A stretch of 64,000 nucleotides of DNA from Lentisalinibacter sediminis. Its GTDB lineage: Bacteria; Pseudomonadota; Gammaproteobacteria; Steroidobacterales; Woeseiaceae. The notes under the pieces are model-generated. The model was not told the origin of the DNA. It saw nothing but the letters and a program-made list of their open reading frames with translations, and did no database searches. Positions 33,808-43,122 of this stretch are shown here, in pieces (the first letter of the stretch is position 1; each line of letters begins with the position of its first letter). Made by a program: the position numbers and the translations under genes. The stretch covers positions 62,001-126,000 of the forward strand of contig NZ_JAPDRF010000001.1 in the NCBI RefSeq assembly GCF_040706615.1. Direction: 5' to 3'.

Positions 33808-35184
33808 GTGTTTATCGAGAAGGTGAAAAGTCACGGCTTAGCCCATCTCTCTTACCTCATTGGCAGTGACGGCAAGGCTGCCGTTATCGACCCGCGTCGA
33901 GACTGCAGCGTGTATATCGAGATGGCAGCAGCGCAAAACTGCCGCGTTACGCATATCTTCGAAACGCATCGAAATGAAGATCTGCTCTCCGGTGCGGCCA
34001 TACTGGCTGAACGCACCGGTGCCGGCGTTTACCATGGGCCCAATGCGGATGGTGACGTTGCTTATGCTGAAACGGTAAAGGAGGGTGCTCGATTCGACAT
34101 CGGGCAGCTACGACTCGATGTCATGGAAACGCCGGGACACACAGATGACAGCGTTTCGTATGCCGTCTACGACACCGATTTCGGCGACGAAGCCGTCGCC
34201 GTTTTTACCGGTGACGCACTGTTTATTGGTGACGTCGGGCGCACCGACTTCTATCCTGATCGCGCCGAAGAGGTGGCGGGGCTGCTTTTCGATAGCTTGC
34301 GCAAACTGATTGCCCTTGGCGATCAGGCTGTCATCTACCCCGCGCATGGTGCCGGATCAGTGTGCGGCTCCGGGATGGCCGATCGTGAGGTTTCGACCAT
34401 TGGCTATGAGCGCATTAACAACCCCCGGCTTGCGATTGATGATCGCGACTCATTCGTAAAGGCGAAGCTCGCCGAGCACCACGAGTACCCGCCCTATTTC
34501 AGGCACATGGAGGCACTGAATCTGCGTGGAGCGTCGGCCGTCCCACAACCGCTGTTGCCGATGCCGCTGACCTCCGAGGCGCTCAAAACCTCTCGTGATG
34601 ATGCCGTAGTCGTCGATGTGCGTAGCGCCTCGGGATTCCTGGGCGCGCACTTGCCGGGCAGTCTCGCATTGCCGGCCGACACGTTCGCTGCCTATGCTGG
34701 TTGGCTGCTCGAGCCTCGGCAGCGATTGGTGCTTGTCGCCGACGATGCCGCGCAGGCCGAATCGGCCGCTCGTCACTTCGCGCGTATCGGTTACGACAAT
34801 CTGGAGGGGTTTCTCGCGCCCTCGCTCGCAGCCTGGGCGGCTAGTGGCGAGTGTTTTACGGCGGTGCCGGTGGTGGATGCGGACATCGTCCGCAAGCGTC
34901 TCGATGCGGGAAACGATGATTGGACCCTGCTCGATGTACGTGCGCTCGACGAAGTCAAATCGGCGGAGATTCCGGACGCGAAGCACATCTACCTGGGCAA
35001 ACTGCCAGACGCGCTCGACGAACTCGACCGAAAACGGCGCTACACGGTCATGTGCGGTAGCGGCACGCGCGCGACGATTGCCGCGAGCCTGCTGTTGCGC
35101 GCGGGGTTCGACGAAGTGGATCTGTTCCTTGGCTCGATGGGCGCCTGGACGAGTGAGGGTTTTCCAATCGACGATGCCGGTTGA
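33808..35184 (+). CDS. MBL-fold persulfide-dioxygenase-like protein with rhodanese domains
   Basis: A 458-residue protein from the GTG at 33808 (AGGAGGAGAAG before it). The MBL domain (1-250) resembles persulfide dioxygenase: LSYLIGSDGKAAVIDPRRDC, DVMETPGHTDDSVSY, VFTGDALFIGDVGRTDF and VIYPAHGAGSVCGSGM. The first metal motif is ETHRNEDLLSG in place of the usual HXHXDH, so only one His and the Asp remain. Two rhodanese domains follow: the first (VVDVRSASGFLGAHLPGSL) lacks an active-site Cys, the second ends in VMCGSGTRATIAASL with Cys. A role in persulfide or thiol sulfur metabolism is likely, but the metal site is atypical. Confidence 0.82.
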   Translation: MFIEKVKSHGLAHLSYLIGSDGKAAVIDPRRDCSVYIEMAAAQNCRVTHIFETHRNEDLLSGAAILAERTGAGVYHGPNADGDVAYAETVKEGARFDIGQLRLDVMETPGHTDDSVSYAVYDTDFGDEAVAVFTGDALFIGDVGRTDFYPDRAEEVAGLLFDSLRKLIALGDQAVIYPAHGAGSVCGSGMADREVSTIGYERINNPRLAIDDRDSFVKAKLAEHHEYPPYFRHMEALNLRGASAVPQPLLPMPLTSEALKTSRDDAVVVDVRSASGFLGAHLPGSLALPADTFAAYAGWLLEPRQRLVLVADDAAQAESAARHFARIGYDNLEGFLAPSLAAWAASGECFTAVPVVDADIVRKRLDAGNDDWTLLDVRALDEVKSAEIPDAKHIYLGKLPDALDELDRKRRYTVMCGSGTRATIAASLLLRAGFDEVDLFLGSMGAWTSEGFPIDDAG

Positions 35185-35291
35185 ACAGGCCGGATCGAGC
35201 CACTAAAGACGTCAGCCCGATGCGGAGGTGCGACTTGCAGTGACTCGAGTGAACAAGAGGGTCGGCGCCCAGTCCGTTACCTGCGGGAGGC

Positions 35292-36188
35292 TCAGTACTC
35301 GGCTTTCGGATCGAAGGCGTCCTGCAGCCCGTCACCCAGAAAGTTGAAGCACATCACCGTGATGAAGATGAACAATCCTGGCCAAATGGCGAGCATCGGG
35401 GCTTCCCAGATCGTCTCCTGAGCGTTGGTGAGCATATTCCCCCAGCTGGCCATGGGCGGCTGGATGCCTAATCCCAGAAACGACAGCACCGACTCGAGCA
35501 GGATGACATTGCCGACCGAGAGCGTCACCGCGACGATGATCGGCGAGAGCAGATTCGGCAGGATGTGGCGAAACATGATGCGGCCATGGCCGCCACCGAG
35601 CCCTTCGGCGGCGAGCACGAAGTCCCGTTCCTTGAGCGACAGCGTCGCACCGCGGACCAGCCGTGCGACGATGGTCCAGCCGAGCAGGGCGACGATGAGC
35701 ACGATGCGCACGAAGCTCACGTTCTCGGAGTTGGCGAGATTGCTCGGCAGCACTTTCTCCAGATCGATGGCGGCGAGCACGATCAGCAGCGGCAGCGTCG
35801 GCAGGGTGAGCACGCTGTCGGTGGTGCGCATCAGCAAAGCATCGAGACGGCCGCCGAAATAGCCGGCACAAAGACCGATTACGGTGCCGATGGTGGCGGC
35901 GATCAGCGCAGCCGTCAGGCCGACGAAGAGCGATACCCGACCACCGTAGAGCAGGCGTACGGCGACATCGCGGCCGAGTTCGTCGGTACCGAGCCAGTGA
36001 ACACTGTCGGCTGGCGCCATGCGGTTCATGAGGTTGACCTTCGTGGCATCGACGCCCAGCAGCGATTCGATGACGCCGGCCAGCAGCACCAATGTGATCA
36101 GGATCACCAGAACGACGAAACTCGCCATCGCGAGGCGATGGCGTTTGAAACGGCGCAGCGCGAGCGCGAGCGGGGCGTTGGAGTTCAC
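35292..36188 (-). CDS. oppC: oligopeptide-type ABC transporter permease, OppC-like
   Basis: A 298-residue inner-membrane permease. HWLGTDELGRDVAVRLLYGGR is the standard OppC/DppC motif, and the EAA loop is visible in LAAEGLGGGHGRIMFRHILPNLLSPII. Six helices are predicted, with the long periplasmic loop after helix 1. The GTG start overlaps the oppB stop (GTGA). It is the last gene of the oppADFBC operon. Confidence 0.93.
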   Translation of the reverse strand: MNSNAPLALALRRFKRHRLAMASFVVLVILITLVLLAGVIESLLGVDATKVNLMNRMAPADSVHWLGTDELGRDVAVRLLYGGRVSLFVGLTAALIAATIGTVIGLCAGYFGGRLDALLMRTTDSVLTLPTLPLLIVLAAIDLEKVLPSNLANSENVSFVRIVLIVALLGWTIVARLVRGATLSLKERDFVLAAEGLGGGHGRIMFRHILPNLLSPIIVAVTLSVGNVILLESVLSFLGLGIQPPMASWGNMLTNAQETIWEAPMLAIWPGLFIFITVMCFNFLGDGLQDAFDPKAEY

Positions 36189-37147
36189 GACTTCCGGCCT
36201 CCCACCACGATGCGGGGGTCGAGCAGGCCATAGCAGAGATCGGCGAGCAGGTTGGCTACCAGTACCAGTCCGGTGGCAAACAGCAGTGCCACCAGCGCCA
36301 GGTTGAAGTCGTTGCCGAGTACGGCGTCGTAGATCAGTTTACCCATGCCCGGCCACGCGAAGATCGTCTCGGTGATCAAGGCGCCCGAGAACAGGAACCC
36401 GAAGTCCAGGGCAAGGATCGTGATAAACGGGATCAGGGCATTACGCAGGGCGTGCAGCCAGATTACACGGGCGCGGCTGGCCCCTTTGGCGCGCGCGGTG
36501 CGAATGTAGTCCTGGCGCATGACCTCCAGCATGGCAGAGCGTATGTAGCGCGCATGTCCACCCACGCTTGCCAGCATCAGGGTTACGGCCGGCAGGATCA
36601 TGTAGCGGATTTGCTCGCCCGCCGACGCGCCCTCCGGGGCGATGCCTCCGGCGGGCAGCCAGCCCAGGACTACCGCAAACGTGAGCATGAAGACCAGTCC
36701 CAGCCAGAACTGCGGCACCGAGATGCCGGCGAATGCGAACAGATTCACCGCGTAGTCGAAGGTCGACCGCGGACGCGAGGCGGCGATGGCACCGAGCGGA
36801 ATCGCGATACAGACGGAACCGAACAGCGCCAGGGCAAGGAGCTGGACGGTGTTCCCGAGCGCAGGCCCTATCACCGAGAGCACGGGCTGCGCGTACAGGC
36901 GCGAGTAGCCGAGGTCGCCGCTGATGGCCGCCTGCAACCAGTTCCAGTAGCGCTCGACGATGGGTTGGTCGAGGCCGTAGAGGGCGCGCAGTCGCTCCGC
37001 ATCGGCCGGCGTCATCATCGGGTCGGCGCTGATCATCAGGTCGATGGGGTCGCCCGGCATCAGGCCGATCAACGCGTAGATCACGAAAGACATCAGGGCC
37101 AGCACGACCAGGGACTGCGCCAGACGGGACAGCAGGAAACGCCTCAT
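36185..37147 (-). CDS. oppB: oligopeptide-type ABC transporter permease, OppB-like
   Basis: A 320-residue permease starting MRRFLLSRLAQSLVVLALMS with the family's LPGDPIDLM-type segment (GLMPGDPIDLMIS), GISVPQFWLGLVFML and the EAA loop YIRTARAKGASRARVIWLHALRNALIP. ATG at 37147 overlaps the oppF stop (ATGA), and this start gives the usual length. It forms the channel with OppC. Confidence 0.93.
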   Translation of the reverse strand: MRRFLLSRLAQSLVVLALMSFVIYALIGLMPGDPIDLMISADPMMTPADAERLRALYGLDQPIVERYWNWLQAAISGDLGYSRLYAQPVLSVIGPALGNTVQLLALALFGSVCIAIPLGAIAASRPRSTFDYAVNLFAFAGISVPQFWLGLVFMLTFAVVLGWLPAGGIAPEGASAGEQIRYMILPAVTLMLASVGGHARYIRSAMLEVMRQDYIRTARAKGASRARVIWLHALRNALIPFITILALDFGFLFSGALITETIFAWPGMGKLIYDAVLGNDFNLALVALLFATGLVLVANLLADLCYGLLDPRIVVGGRKS

Positions 37148-38139
37148 GCTGCCGTCACCTCGAGCTCGCGGGCATGGTGGCACGCGGCCTCGTGCCCGGC
37201 CGCATCCTGCGCCTCGAGCACGGGTGTCTCCCTGCGGCATATCTCGGTAGCGTGGGCGCAGCGGGGATGGAAGCGGCAACCCGCCGGTGGATTCAGCGGG
37301 CTGGGAGGATCACCGGGCAGGATGCGTCCGATGCGGCGTTTGCCCGCGCGAATCTCGGGCACCGAGCTGAGCAGCGCGCGAGTGTAAGGGTGCCGTGCCC
37401 CGGAGAACAATGTGTCGCGATCGGCGATCTCGACGATGCGTCCCAGATACATCACGGCCACCCGGTCGGCGATGTGGTGCACGACGGCGAGGTCGTGGCT
37501 GATAAACAGATAGGTGAGTCCGAAACGGCCACGCAGATCGGCAAGCAGGTTCAGGATCTGACTCTGGACGGAGACGTCCAGCGCCGAGACGGGTTCGTCA
37601 GCGACGATGAACTCGGGGTTCAACATCAGCGCGCGCGCGAGCGTAATCCGCTGGCGCTGGCCGCCGCTGAACTCGTGGGGATAGCGCCGCAAGTCTCCGG
37701 GTGCGAGGCCCACTGCCTCGAGCAACTCTGCCGCCTTCTCGCGTCGCGAGACGCTGTTGCCGACGCGGAAATTTTGCAGCGGTTCGGTGAGTATGGTCTC
37801 CACCGGATGTCGCGGATTCAGTGCGGACACGGGATCCTGGAACACCATCTGGACCTGGCGGCGCAGTGGCTTCCGCTGGCGCCGCTTCAGTGCGGCGGTG
37901 GCGGTCCCGCCAATCGTGAGACTGCCGCTGGTGGGCGTGAGCAGTAGCGACAACAGACGCCCGAGCGTCGTCTTCCCGCAGCCCGATTCACCCACCAGGG
38001 CCAGCGTCTCACCGGGGAAGATATCGAGATCCACGCCGTCCACTGCCTTCACACGCGCAGCCCTCGCGCCATGACCCGTGGCAAAGCTGCGAGTCAACTG
38101 CCGCGCGGTGACCAGAGCCTCAGGCACGCTCGATCTCAT
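37144..38139 (-). CDS. oppF: oligopeptide-type ABC transporter ATP-binding protein, OppF-like
   Basis: A 331-residue ATPase with Walker A GESGCGKTTLG, signature FSGGQRQRITLARAL, Walker B FIVADEPVSALD and the switch His in FISHDL. The C-terminal Cys-containing oligopeptide-type tail (GCRFHPRCAHATEIC) is present; in related proteins these cysteines bind an iron-sulfur cluster. ATG at 38139 overlaps the end of oppD by 20 bp; the frame is open upstream but inside oppD. Confidence 0.92.
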   Translation of the reverse strand: MRSSVPEALVTARQLTRSFATGHGARAARVKAVDGVDLDIFPGETLALVGESGCGKTTLGRLLSLLLTPTSGSLTIGGTATAALKRRQRKPLRRQVQMVFQDPVSALNPRHPVETILTEPLQNFRVGNSVSRREKAAELLEAVGLAPGDLRRYPHEFSGGQRQRITLARALMLNPEFIVADEPVSALDVSVQSQILNLLADLRGRFGLTYLFISHDLAVVHHIADRVAVMYLGRIVEIADRDTLFSGARHPYTRALLSSVPEIRAGKRRIGRILPGDPPSPLNPPAGCRFHPRCAHATEICRRETPVLEAQDAAGHEAACHHARELEVTAA

Positions 38140-39091
38140 GGCAGGCGGCCCGATGACCGGGGCTGACGGCGACGAGTTCCGGCCGCTGGGTACGGCATGC
38201 ATCCCGCGCGAGCGAACATCGGGGCTGGAAGGGGCAGCCTGTACCGCGTTCGTCCGGCCCGGGAACGCGGCCCGGGATGGCCGGCAGTACGTCGACTTTC
38301 TTCTCTATGCGTGGCGTGGTGCGAAGCAGTGCCTGCGTGTAGGGGTGCCGCGCACCGTCGATCACGTCGGCCGCGCTGCCCTGTTCCACCACGCGGCCGG
38401 CATACATCACGGCGATGTCGTCGGCCATATGAGAGACCACGCCGAAATCGTGACTGATGAAGAAGATGGCCGTGCCGAGACGGTCCTGCAGATCGAGCAT
38501 CAGGTCGATGATCTGCGCCTGGATGGTTACGTCGAGAGCGGTGGTCGGCTCGTCGGCGATCAGCACGTCGGGGTCGCAGGCAAGCGCCATGGCAGTCATC
38601 ACGCGCTGGCGCATGCCTCCGGACAGTTGATGAGGGTAGTCATCGACCCGCGAACCGGGGTCGGGAATGCCCACCGCCGTCAGCGCGCGGATGGTGACTT
38701 CCCGCGCGGCTTTCGCGTCAAGGTTTTTGTGCAGCCGCAACGCCTCGCCGATCTGCCGGCCAATGCTGAACACCGGGTTCAGGGCGCTCATCGGTTCCTG
38801 GAAGATCATGGAGATGCGGTTGCCGCGGATGTCGGTCATGGCGGCGTCGTCGAGTGCGGTCAGATCGTGGCCATCGAAACCGATACGCCCCGAGGTGATT
38901 CGGGCGAACGGTGGCAGGAGACCGAGGATGGCCAGCGCCGTAAGCGACTTGCCGCAGCCGCTCTCGCCCACCACGGCGAGTGTCCGGTGGGCCTGCAGGG
39001 AGACGGAGACGTCTTCGAGCACGGGCGTATACCCGTTATCGCTATCGAAGCCGACGCTCAGGCCGTCGACCGCGAGTACCGGCTCGGTCAC
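38120..39091 (-). CDS. oppD: oligopeptide-type ABC transporter ATP-binding protein, OppD-like
   Basis: A 323-residue ATPase with Walker A GESGCGKSLTALAILGL, signature LSGGMRQRVMTAMAL, Walker B VLIADEPTTALDVTIQAQI and FISHDFGVV; the C-terminal tail has the four-Cys pattern (GCPFQPRCSLARDAC). The GTG at 39091 overlaps the oppA stop (GTGA), which decides the start. It pairs with OppF as a heterodimer. Confidence 0.93.
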   Translation of the reverse strand: MTEPVLAVDGLSVGFDSDNGYTPVLEDVSVSLQAHRTLAVVGESGCGKSLTALAILGLLPPFARITSGRIGFDGHDLTALDDAAMTDIRGNRISMIFQEPMSALNPVFSIGRQIGEALRLHKNLDAKAAREVTIRALTAVGIPDPGSRVDDYPHQLSGGMRQRVMTAMALACDPDVLIADEPTTALDVTIQAQIIDLMLDLQDRLGTAIFFISHDFGVVSHMADDIAVMYAGRVVEQGSAADVIDGARHPYTQALLRTTPRIEKKVDVLPAIPGRVPGPDERGTGCPFQPRCSLARDACRTQRPELVAVSPGHRAACHEIERA

Positions 39092-40821
39092 TCGGCGCGC
39101 GTCCAGTCTTCCACCCAGGTGGTGGCCGAGATGATGTGGCCGGTGGGCCGCAGGCCCTCGAGCCAGTTCGGCATGATATGCACGTTGGATCTGTAATACA
39201 GCGGCAGCACCGGAAGGTCTTCCGCATAGATCTGCTGCGCGCGCTTCCACAGGTCCCTGCGTGCTTCGGGGTCGAGCTCACTCTCGATCGCGACGATGAG
39301 TTCGTCCATCTCCGGGTTGGCGTAGCCCGTGTAGTTCTGGCCGGCGAAATTATTCTCGGGCGTCGGTATTTCCGAGGAATGCAGCACCGGCCTCGGCGTT
39401 GACTCCGGCGCGCTTGCCCAGGCGAACATGGCCATGGAGTCATATTCGCGCTTGCGGGTCGTCTCACCGAAGAAGATGCGCGGAGCCTCGTTCCTGATGC
39501 GGACGTCTATGCCGGAGGCGCGCCACTGGCTCTGTAACACCTGCTGCACCAGTTCACGCAGCTTGGCCCCGGCCGTCGTCATGATCTCCAGTTGCAGGCG
39601 CTGGCCTTCCGCGTTGCGGCGGATGCCGTCCTCGCCGAGCGTCCAGCCGGCATCCTCCAGTAGTGCAGCGGCCCGTTCCGGGTCGTAGCTGTAGGTGCGT
39701 ACGCCCTCGGTCGTATGGGGCGGGTCCATCGGATGAACAAAGGTCGCAGCCACGGGCTGCCGACCGCCGAAGAGTTCCTCGGCCATCTGTTCCCGATCGA
39801 TCGCGTACATCAGGGCCTGGCGCACCCTGCGGTCTTTCAGGATGGGGTTGTCGAGGTTCAGATCGATATGTTCATAGAGCAGTCCCGGCTCGTAGACGAC
39901 CTGATAGGCATCGCCATGGCGGCGCTCGAACGCCAGTGCCTGGTCGATGGACAGACCCAGTTCTCCGTAGATCATGTCCAGATTGCCGGACAGCAGGTTG
40001 GCTTCGAGCGTCGTCGTGCGTTCGAGCGCGCGCACCACGATTTCGTCGAAGTAGGGCGCCTTACCCGCCCAGTGAGGGTTTCGTACAAGACCGATGTGTG
40101 AGCCGCGTTCCACTTCGGCAATGACATAGGGACCGTGGTACAGGCCGGGGTTGGTCGGCTCGGTCTGATACAGCGAGCGATTCATGTACTCGGCCGGGGC
40201 ATCCTCGAACACGGATCGCTCGAGGTGTTCGGGAAGAGGCGTGAAGGGATATAAGTTGTTGTAGTTGTAGGCCCGGCGATCGATCGTGAAGTGCATGTTC
40301 CGGTCATCGATGATCTCGATGTCCCGGATGGCACGCCACATCTCCATGGCGACGGCGCCCGACTGAGGGTGTCTTCCCACCTCCCACGCGAAGCGGAAAT
40401 CGCCAGTGGTGAGCGGCGAGCCGTCGCCCCAGCTGAGGCCGGGTTTGAGTTCCCACCTGAGACGCATGCCCTGGCTGCCATCATCCAGGACGATCAGTTC
40501 GGCGCGGCCGTTCTCGAGGGTCGGCAGCTCCGTGCACAGAGAGCAGGCCGTCTCCCAGTCATGGTCGACGGTAGTCAGTGCCCTGACTGCCATGCCGAGC
40601 ACGATGCTCTTCGCCGTCATGCTCTCGACGTTCGGGTTCAGCGTGGAGGGATACTGGGTGATGCCGAAGACAAGACGGCGCTGGTCGGTGCCGCTCTGGC
40701 TCGGTGAATCCGCCGTGCCGACGCCGGTGGTCGGGCCGCTGTCGGATACCGAATCGTCCGCGCAGCCACCGAGGGCGAGGAGAAAAATGATCGGTACCAG
40801 GCACCATAGCTTACGTCTCAT
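39088..40821 (-). CDS. oppA: oligopeptide-type substrate-binding lipoprotein, OppA-like
   Basis: A 577-residue extracytoplasmic binding protein (SBP family 5) with lipoprotein signal MRRKLWCLVPIIFLLALGGC and a Ser/Thr/Gly-rich linker. Typical features are the early DQRRLVFGITQYPSTLNPN, the transporter-family LRWELKPGLSWGDGSPLTTGDFRF, DRRVRQALMYAIDREQM and the late QIYAEDLPVLPLYY. It is the first gene of the oppADFBC operon, so it sets ligand specificity; peptides are the default guess. Many SBP5 proteins bind other ligands such as nickel or sugars. Confidence 0.92.
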   Translation of the reverse strand: MRRKLWCLVPIIFLLALGGCADDSVSDSGPTTGVGTADSPSQSGTDQRRLVFGITQYPSTLNPNVESMTAKSIVLGMAVRALTTVDHDWETACSLCTELPTLENGRAELIVLDDGSQGMRLRWELKPGLSWGDGSPLTTGDFRFAWEVGRHPQSGAVAMEMWRAIRDIEIIDDRNMHFTIDRRAYNYNNLYPFTPLPEHLERSVFEDAPAEYMNRSLYQTEPTNPGLYHGPYVIAEVERGSHIGLVRNPHWAGKAPYFDEIVVRALERTTTLEANLLSGNLDMIYGELGLSIDQALAFERRHGDAYQVVYEPGLLYEHIDLNLDNPILKDRRVRQALMYAIDREQMAEELFGGRQPVAATFVHPMDPPHTTEGVRTYSYDPERAAALLEDAGWTLGEDGIRRNAEGQRLQLEIMTTAGAKLRELVQQVLQSQWRASGIDVRIRNEAPRIFFGETTRKREYDSMAMFAWASAPESTPRPVLHSSEIPTPENNFAGQNYTGYANPEMDELIVAIESELDPEARRDLWKRAQQIYAEDLPVLPLYYRSNVHIMPNWLEGLRPTGHIISATTWVEDWTRAE

Positions 40822-42037
40822 CCAAACCTCCCGCTTCCTGCGGTTGTCATTCTACGGCGCCGGGCGCTTGGCGCGTCCGATGTTTCCCGGGGCCCTGCGA
40901 CAGGGCCAACGCGAAATTAGTTTATTGATTGAATCATGTCCAGCGCGAACGGAAGACAAGGTGCCCGGGCCTGCTGAAATCGGCGAGCGACTCCCACCGA
41001 ATGCCTGTTGTTCCGACTTTACTCATTACGATGTCGTCAACATGCGTCTGAGACAGGATTGCGACTGCATATGGAAGACACAGAAGCCAGGCCAGTGAAC
41101 TGATAGCGACTCCGTGGCGTATCGGGACAATGACATCGTGTAATGACGTTTATGCCCGGTTCGAAAAGAGAACGGCTTCCTTGTTGACCTCACCGCCATG
41201 TGATCCCGCGATAATCAGTGCGTGATCATCGTATCGATCACGCTCACGAATTCGTCGACCAGCAAAAGACTGCGTGACCCGAAGCAAAATCCGGGCCAAG
41301 TAACGAAGCAGCCGGACCGTCCTGAATATCCGCCATCTTGATCAGAACGAACCGTAACCGCACCGCAGAAGTGCAGGTCCATCTCCGCGCGCCCCCGATT
41401 GGTGCGCTTGGCCATTGTCGAGTCGTTTCCGTTATTGACGGAAAACGGGCTTTCCGGGCAGAGGAGATCATGACCTCCCAAGAATGCGGAGTGAGCAGGG
41501 CCGCTCGTGGAATGCCTTCCGTGTCAGGGCCAGGCTTGAGGGATTCCAGTGATCGCCGTGTCGCCAATACTGGTTTTGCACTACACCGGTCGGCTAAATA
41601 GTGCAGCCGCGATTCCATGCCGCCGCGAAAAGGAAGGCGCGGCGTTGCCCGTGTGACTCGGTGCGACATTAGTCATTCTCAGCGCTAAACGAGCGATGAC
41701 AGTTCTGCGCCCGAGGCCCATCTGCCACGCATCCCCATGACATTCCCATTAAATAGCCAGATGAATAATTGCCCGCATCGCCGGGAAATTGAGGTTGCGC
41801 GGATGATGGATTGGACGAAAGGGATCAGAATAGCGTTTTTCGATCAATTACTTATGACTTCAGTGTATCGCCAAGTCGCACCGATGACGCACCCTGTTTT
41901 CTAGGCAAATCTCGCTGATTTGGCTATTGCACAAAGGCTGGCGAGCCGGAAATTCGCTGGTAATCTCAGGTGACTCGGACCTATGGTCCGCTTTCGACCC
42001 ACAGAGCGGTCGGCGTTGACAGTGTGTGAGATAGGTT
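40822..42037. other. long non-coding gap upstream of oppA holding repeat copy 1
   Basis: About 1.2 kb between oppA and the small gene at 42038. It contains the repeat element at 41651-41894. Outside it I see only short frames without ribosome-binding sites or recognisable domains (for example around 41215-41415, minus strand). The part near oppA must hold its promoter. Base composition is lower in GC than the flanks. Confidence 0.5.
41651..41894 (+). repeat. dispersed MITE-like repeat, copy 1 (full length)
   Basis: A full copy of a repeat also seen at 44515-44760, 47457-47595 and 61118-61259. The left end GTGTGACTCGGTGCGACATT and the right end, read on the minus strand as GGGTGCGTCATCGGTGCGAC, form imperfect terminal inverted repeats. 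The conserved inner block includes ATGAATAATTGCCC, CATCGCCG and GATGATGGATTGGACG. It carries no open reading frame of note. Confidence 0.75.
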
Positions 42038-42286
42038 ATGACTTCGAGCGATCAAGCAACGAAAAGCACTGAGGAGAGCCTAGAGCATGCGGGCCGGAGG
42101 ATAGATGACAGACGGGAAAGAACTGCAAGACGGCGTGAAAACCTCAAGTCTCCGATGTTTCCCGCATTGGCAGCTGCTTCCGCGACCTACTTTTCCTTCC
42201 AGTTTGTCGAGTATCACGGTACGGCCATACTGATTGGTGTATTCGCAGGGTGGGTCGTAGGTGCATATTGCCGTCGCCGCGCTTAG
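42038..42286 (+). CDS. small hypothetical protein with a C-terminal hairpin of hydrophobic segments
   Basis: Eighty-two residues. The first half is polar and basic (ERTARRRENLKS) and may be helical; the second has two hydrophobic segments, ALAAASATYFSFQFVEY and GTAILIGVFAGWVVGAYC, separated by HGT. A weak AGG precedes the ATG. I do not recognise the family. It lies between repeat copy 1 and the GIY-YIG gene. Confidence 0.5.
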   Translation: MTSSDQATKSTEESLEHAGRRIDDRRERTARRRENLKSPMFPALAAASATYFSFQFVEYHGTAILIGVFAGWVVGAYCRRRA

Positions 42287-42373
42287 ATTGCGCCGCCTTC
42301 TGGCCGGAAAGCGACCCTTGGCGGTTTTGAGGTAGCGTTTCCGCTTTCGACCCAAACCGGACAGACCATAGGA

Positions 42374-42922
42374 ATGGCGAAACCCGGTTATTTGTACGTG
42401 TTAAGGCATCCATCTGACCCGTTCCTGGTCAAGGTGGGAAAAACCACGTTGCCCCCCGAGCGTCGACTCGCCCAACACAATCGCAATTTCAATTCAGAAG
42501 CGGGAAAGATTGTCCAAGAAACAGGTCAGGAGTGGACGCTGGAACAGTTCATCGAAGTGCCCGATACGTCATACGCTGAAAAGGCATTCTGGCAAGCGGC
42601 ACATCCGGCACCGTTTCGAGGCAAAATTGAAGTGATGCTGATGGGGGACGGCTGGGTCGAAGTAGGCTTGGCAGCAGCGAGGAACGCGGGAGTGCGCCCA
42701 GACCCAAAGCCACGAGACAAGCCAATACGAAATCGAGAATGGATGAATGGGCAATTGGAAGGAACCAATCTGGCCATGATCGGGCATTATCGTGGACTGC
42801 AGACGCAAGTGGAGTTTGAGTGTATGGGTGGCCACACTTTCAAAGCGTCACCAGGTCTGGTCGCGAATATGAAGTATTGTCCCTTCTGTGAAGGAGAGTG
42901 GTATCCAGCGTATAAGGTCTGA
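42374..42922 (+). CDS. GIY-YIG (T5orf172-type) nuclease-like protein with zinc-ribbon end
   Basis: A 182-residue protein. The N-terminus reads GYLYVLRHPSDPFLVKVGKTT then ERRLAQHNRNF, the T5orf172/Mug113 variant of GIY-YIG with the second Tyr-type segment as VKVGKT and a following Arg. The C-terminal part, ECMGGHTFKAS...YCPFCEGEW, has one Cys, one His and a CXXC pair and could bind zinc, perhaps for nucleic-acid binding. Such proteins occur in phage and mobile DNA. It stands alone between two repeat copies and may be a DNA-modifying or defence enzyme; evidence for function is domain-level only. Confidence 0.75.
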   Translation: MAKPGYLYVLRHPSDPFLVKVGKTTLPPERRLAQHNRNFNSEAGKIVQETGQEWTLEQFIEVPDTSYAEKAFWQAAHPAPFRGKIEVMLMGDGWVEVGLAAARNAGVRPDPKPRDKPIRNREWMNGQLEGTNLAMIGHYRGLQTQVEFECMGGHTFKASPGLVANMKYCPFCEGEWYPAYKV

Positions 42923-43122
42923 GGCGCGTAGCTCCCCTGACGCATCCTGTCTCTGACCAGCAGACTGGCTTTCTCGTCGCCTTCCGGCCAGAAGCGGATG
43001 GCATCCGCTAAGTTATCCGGCGTGCCACTGGAGAAGGCGAAATGCAGATTGAATGGCGGATGCGTCGGAGGGGCCTGCTCAACCGCGCTGAGCGACGGTT
43101 GGCAGACCCCAAGGCGTCTCTG

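Noticed and set aside
41215..41415. Minus-strand frame starting MAKRTNRGRAEMD in the gap after oppA
   Set aside because: No clear ribosome-binding site, no recognisable domain, and the composition looks random.
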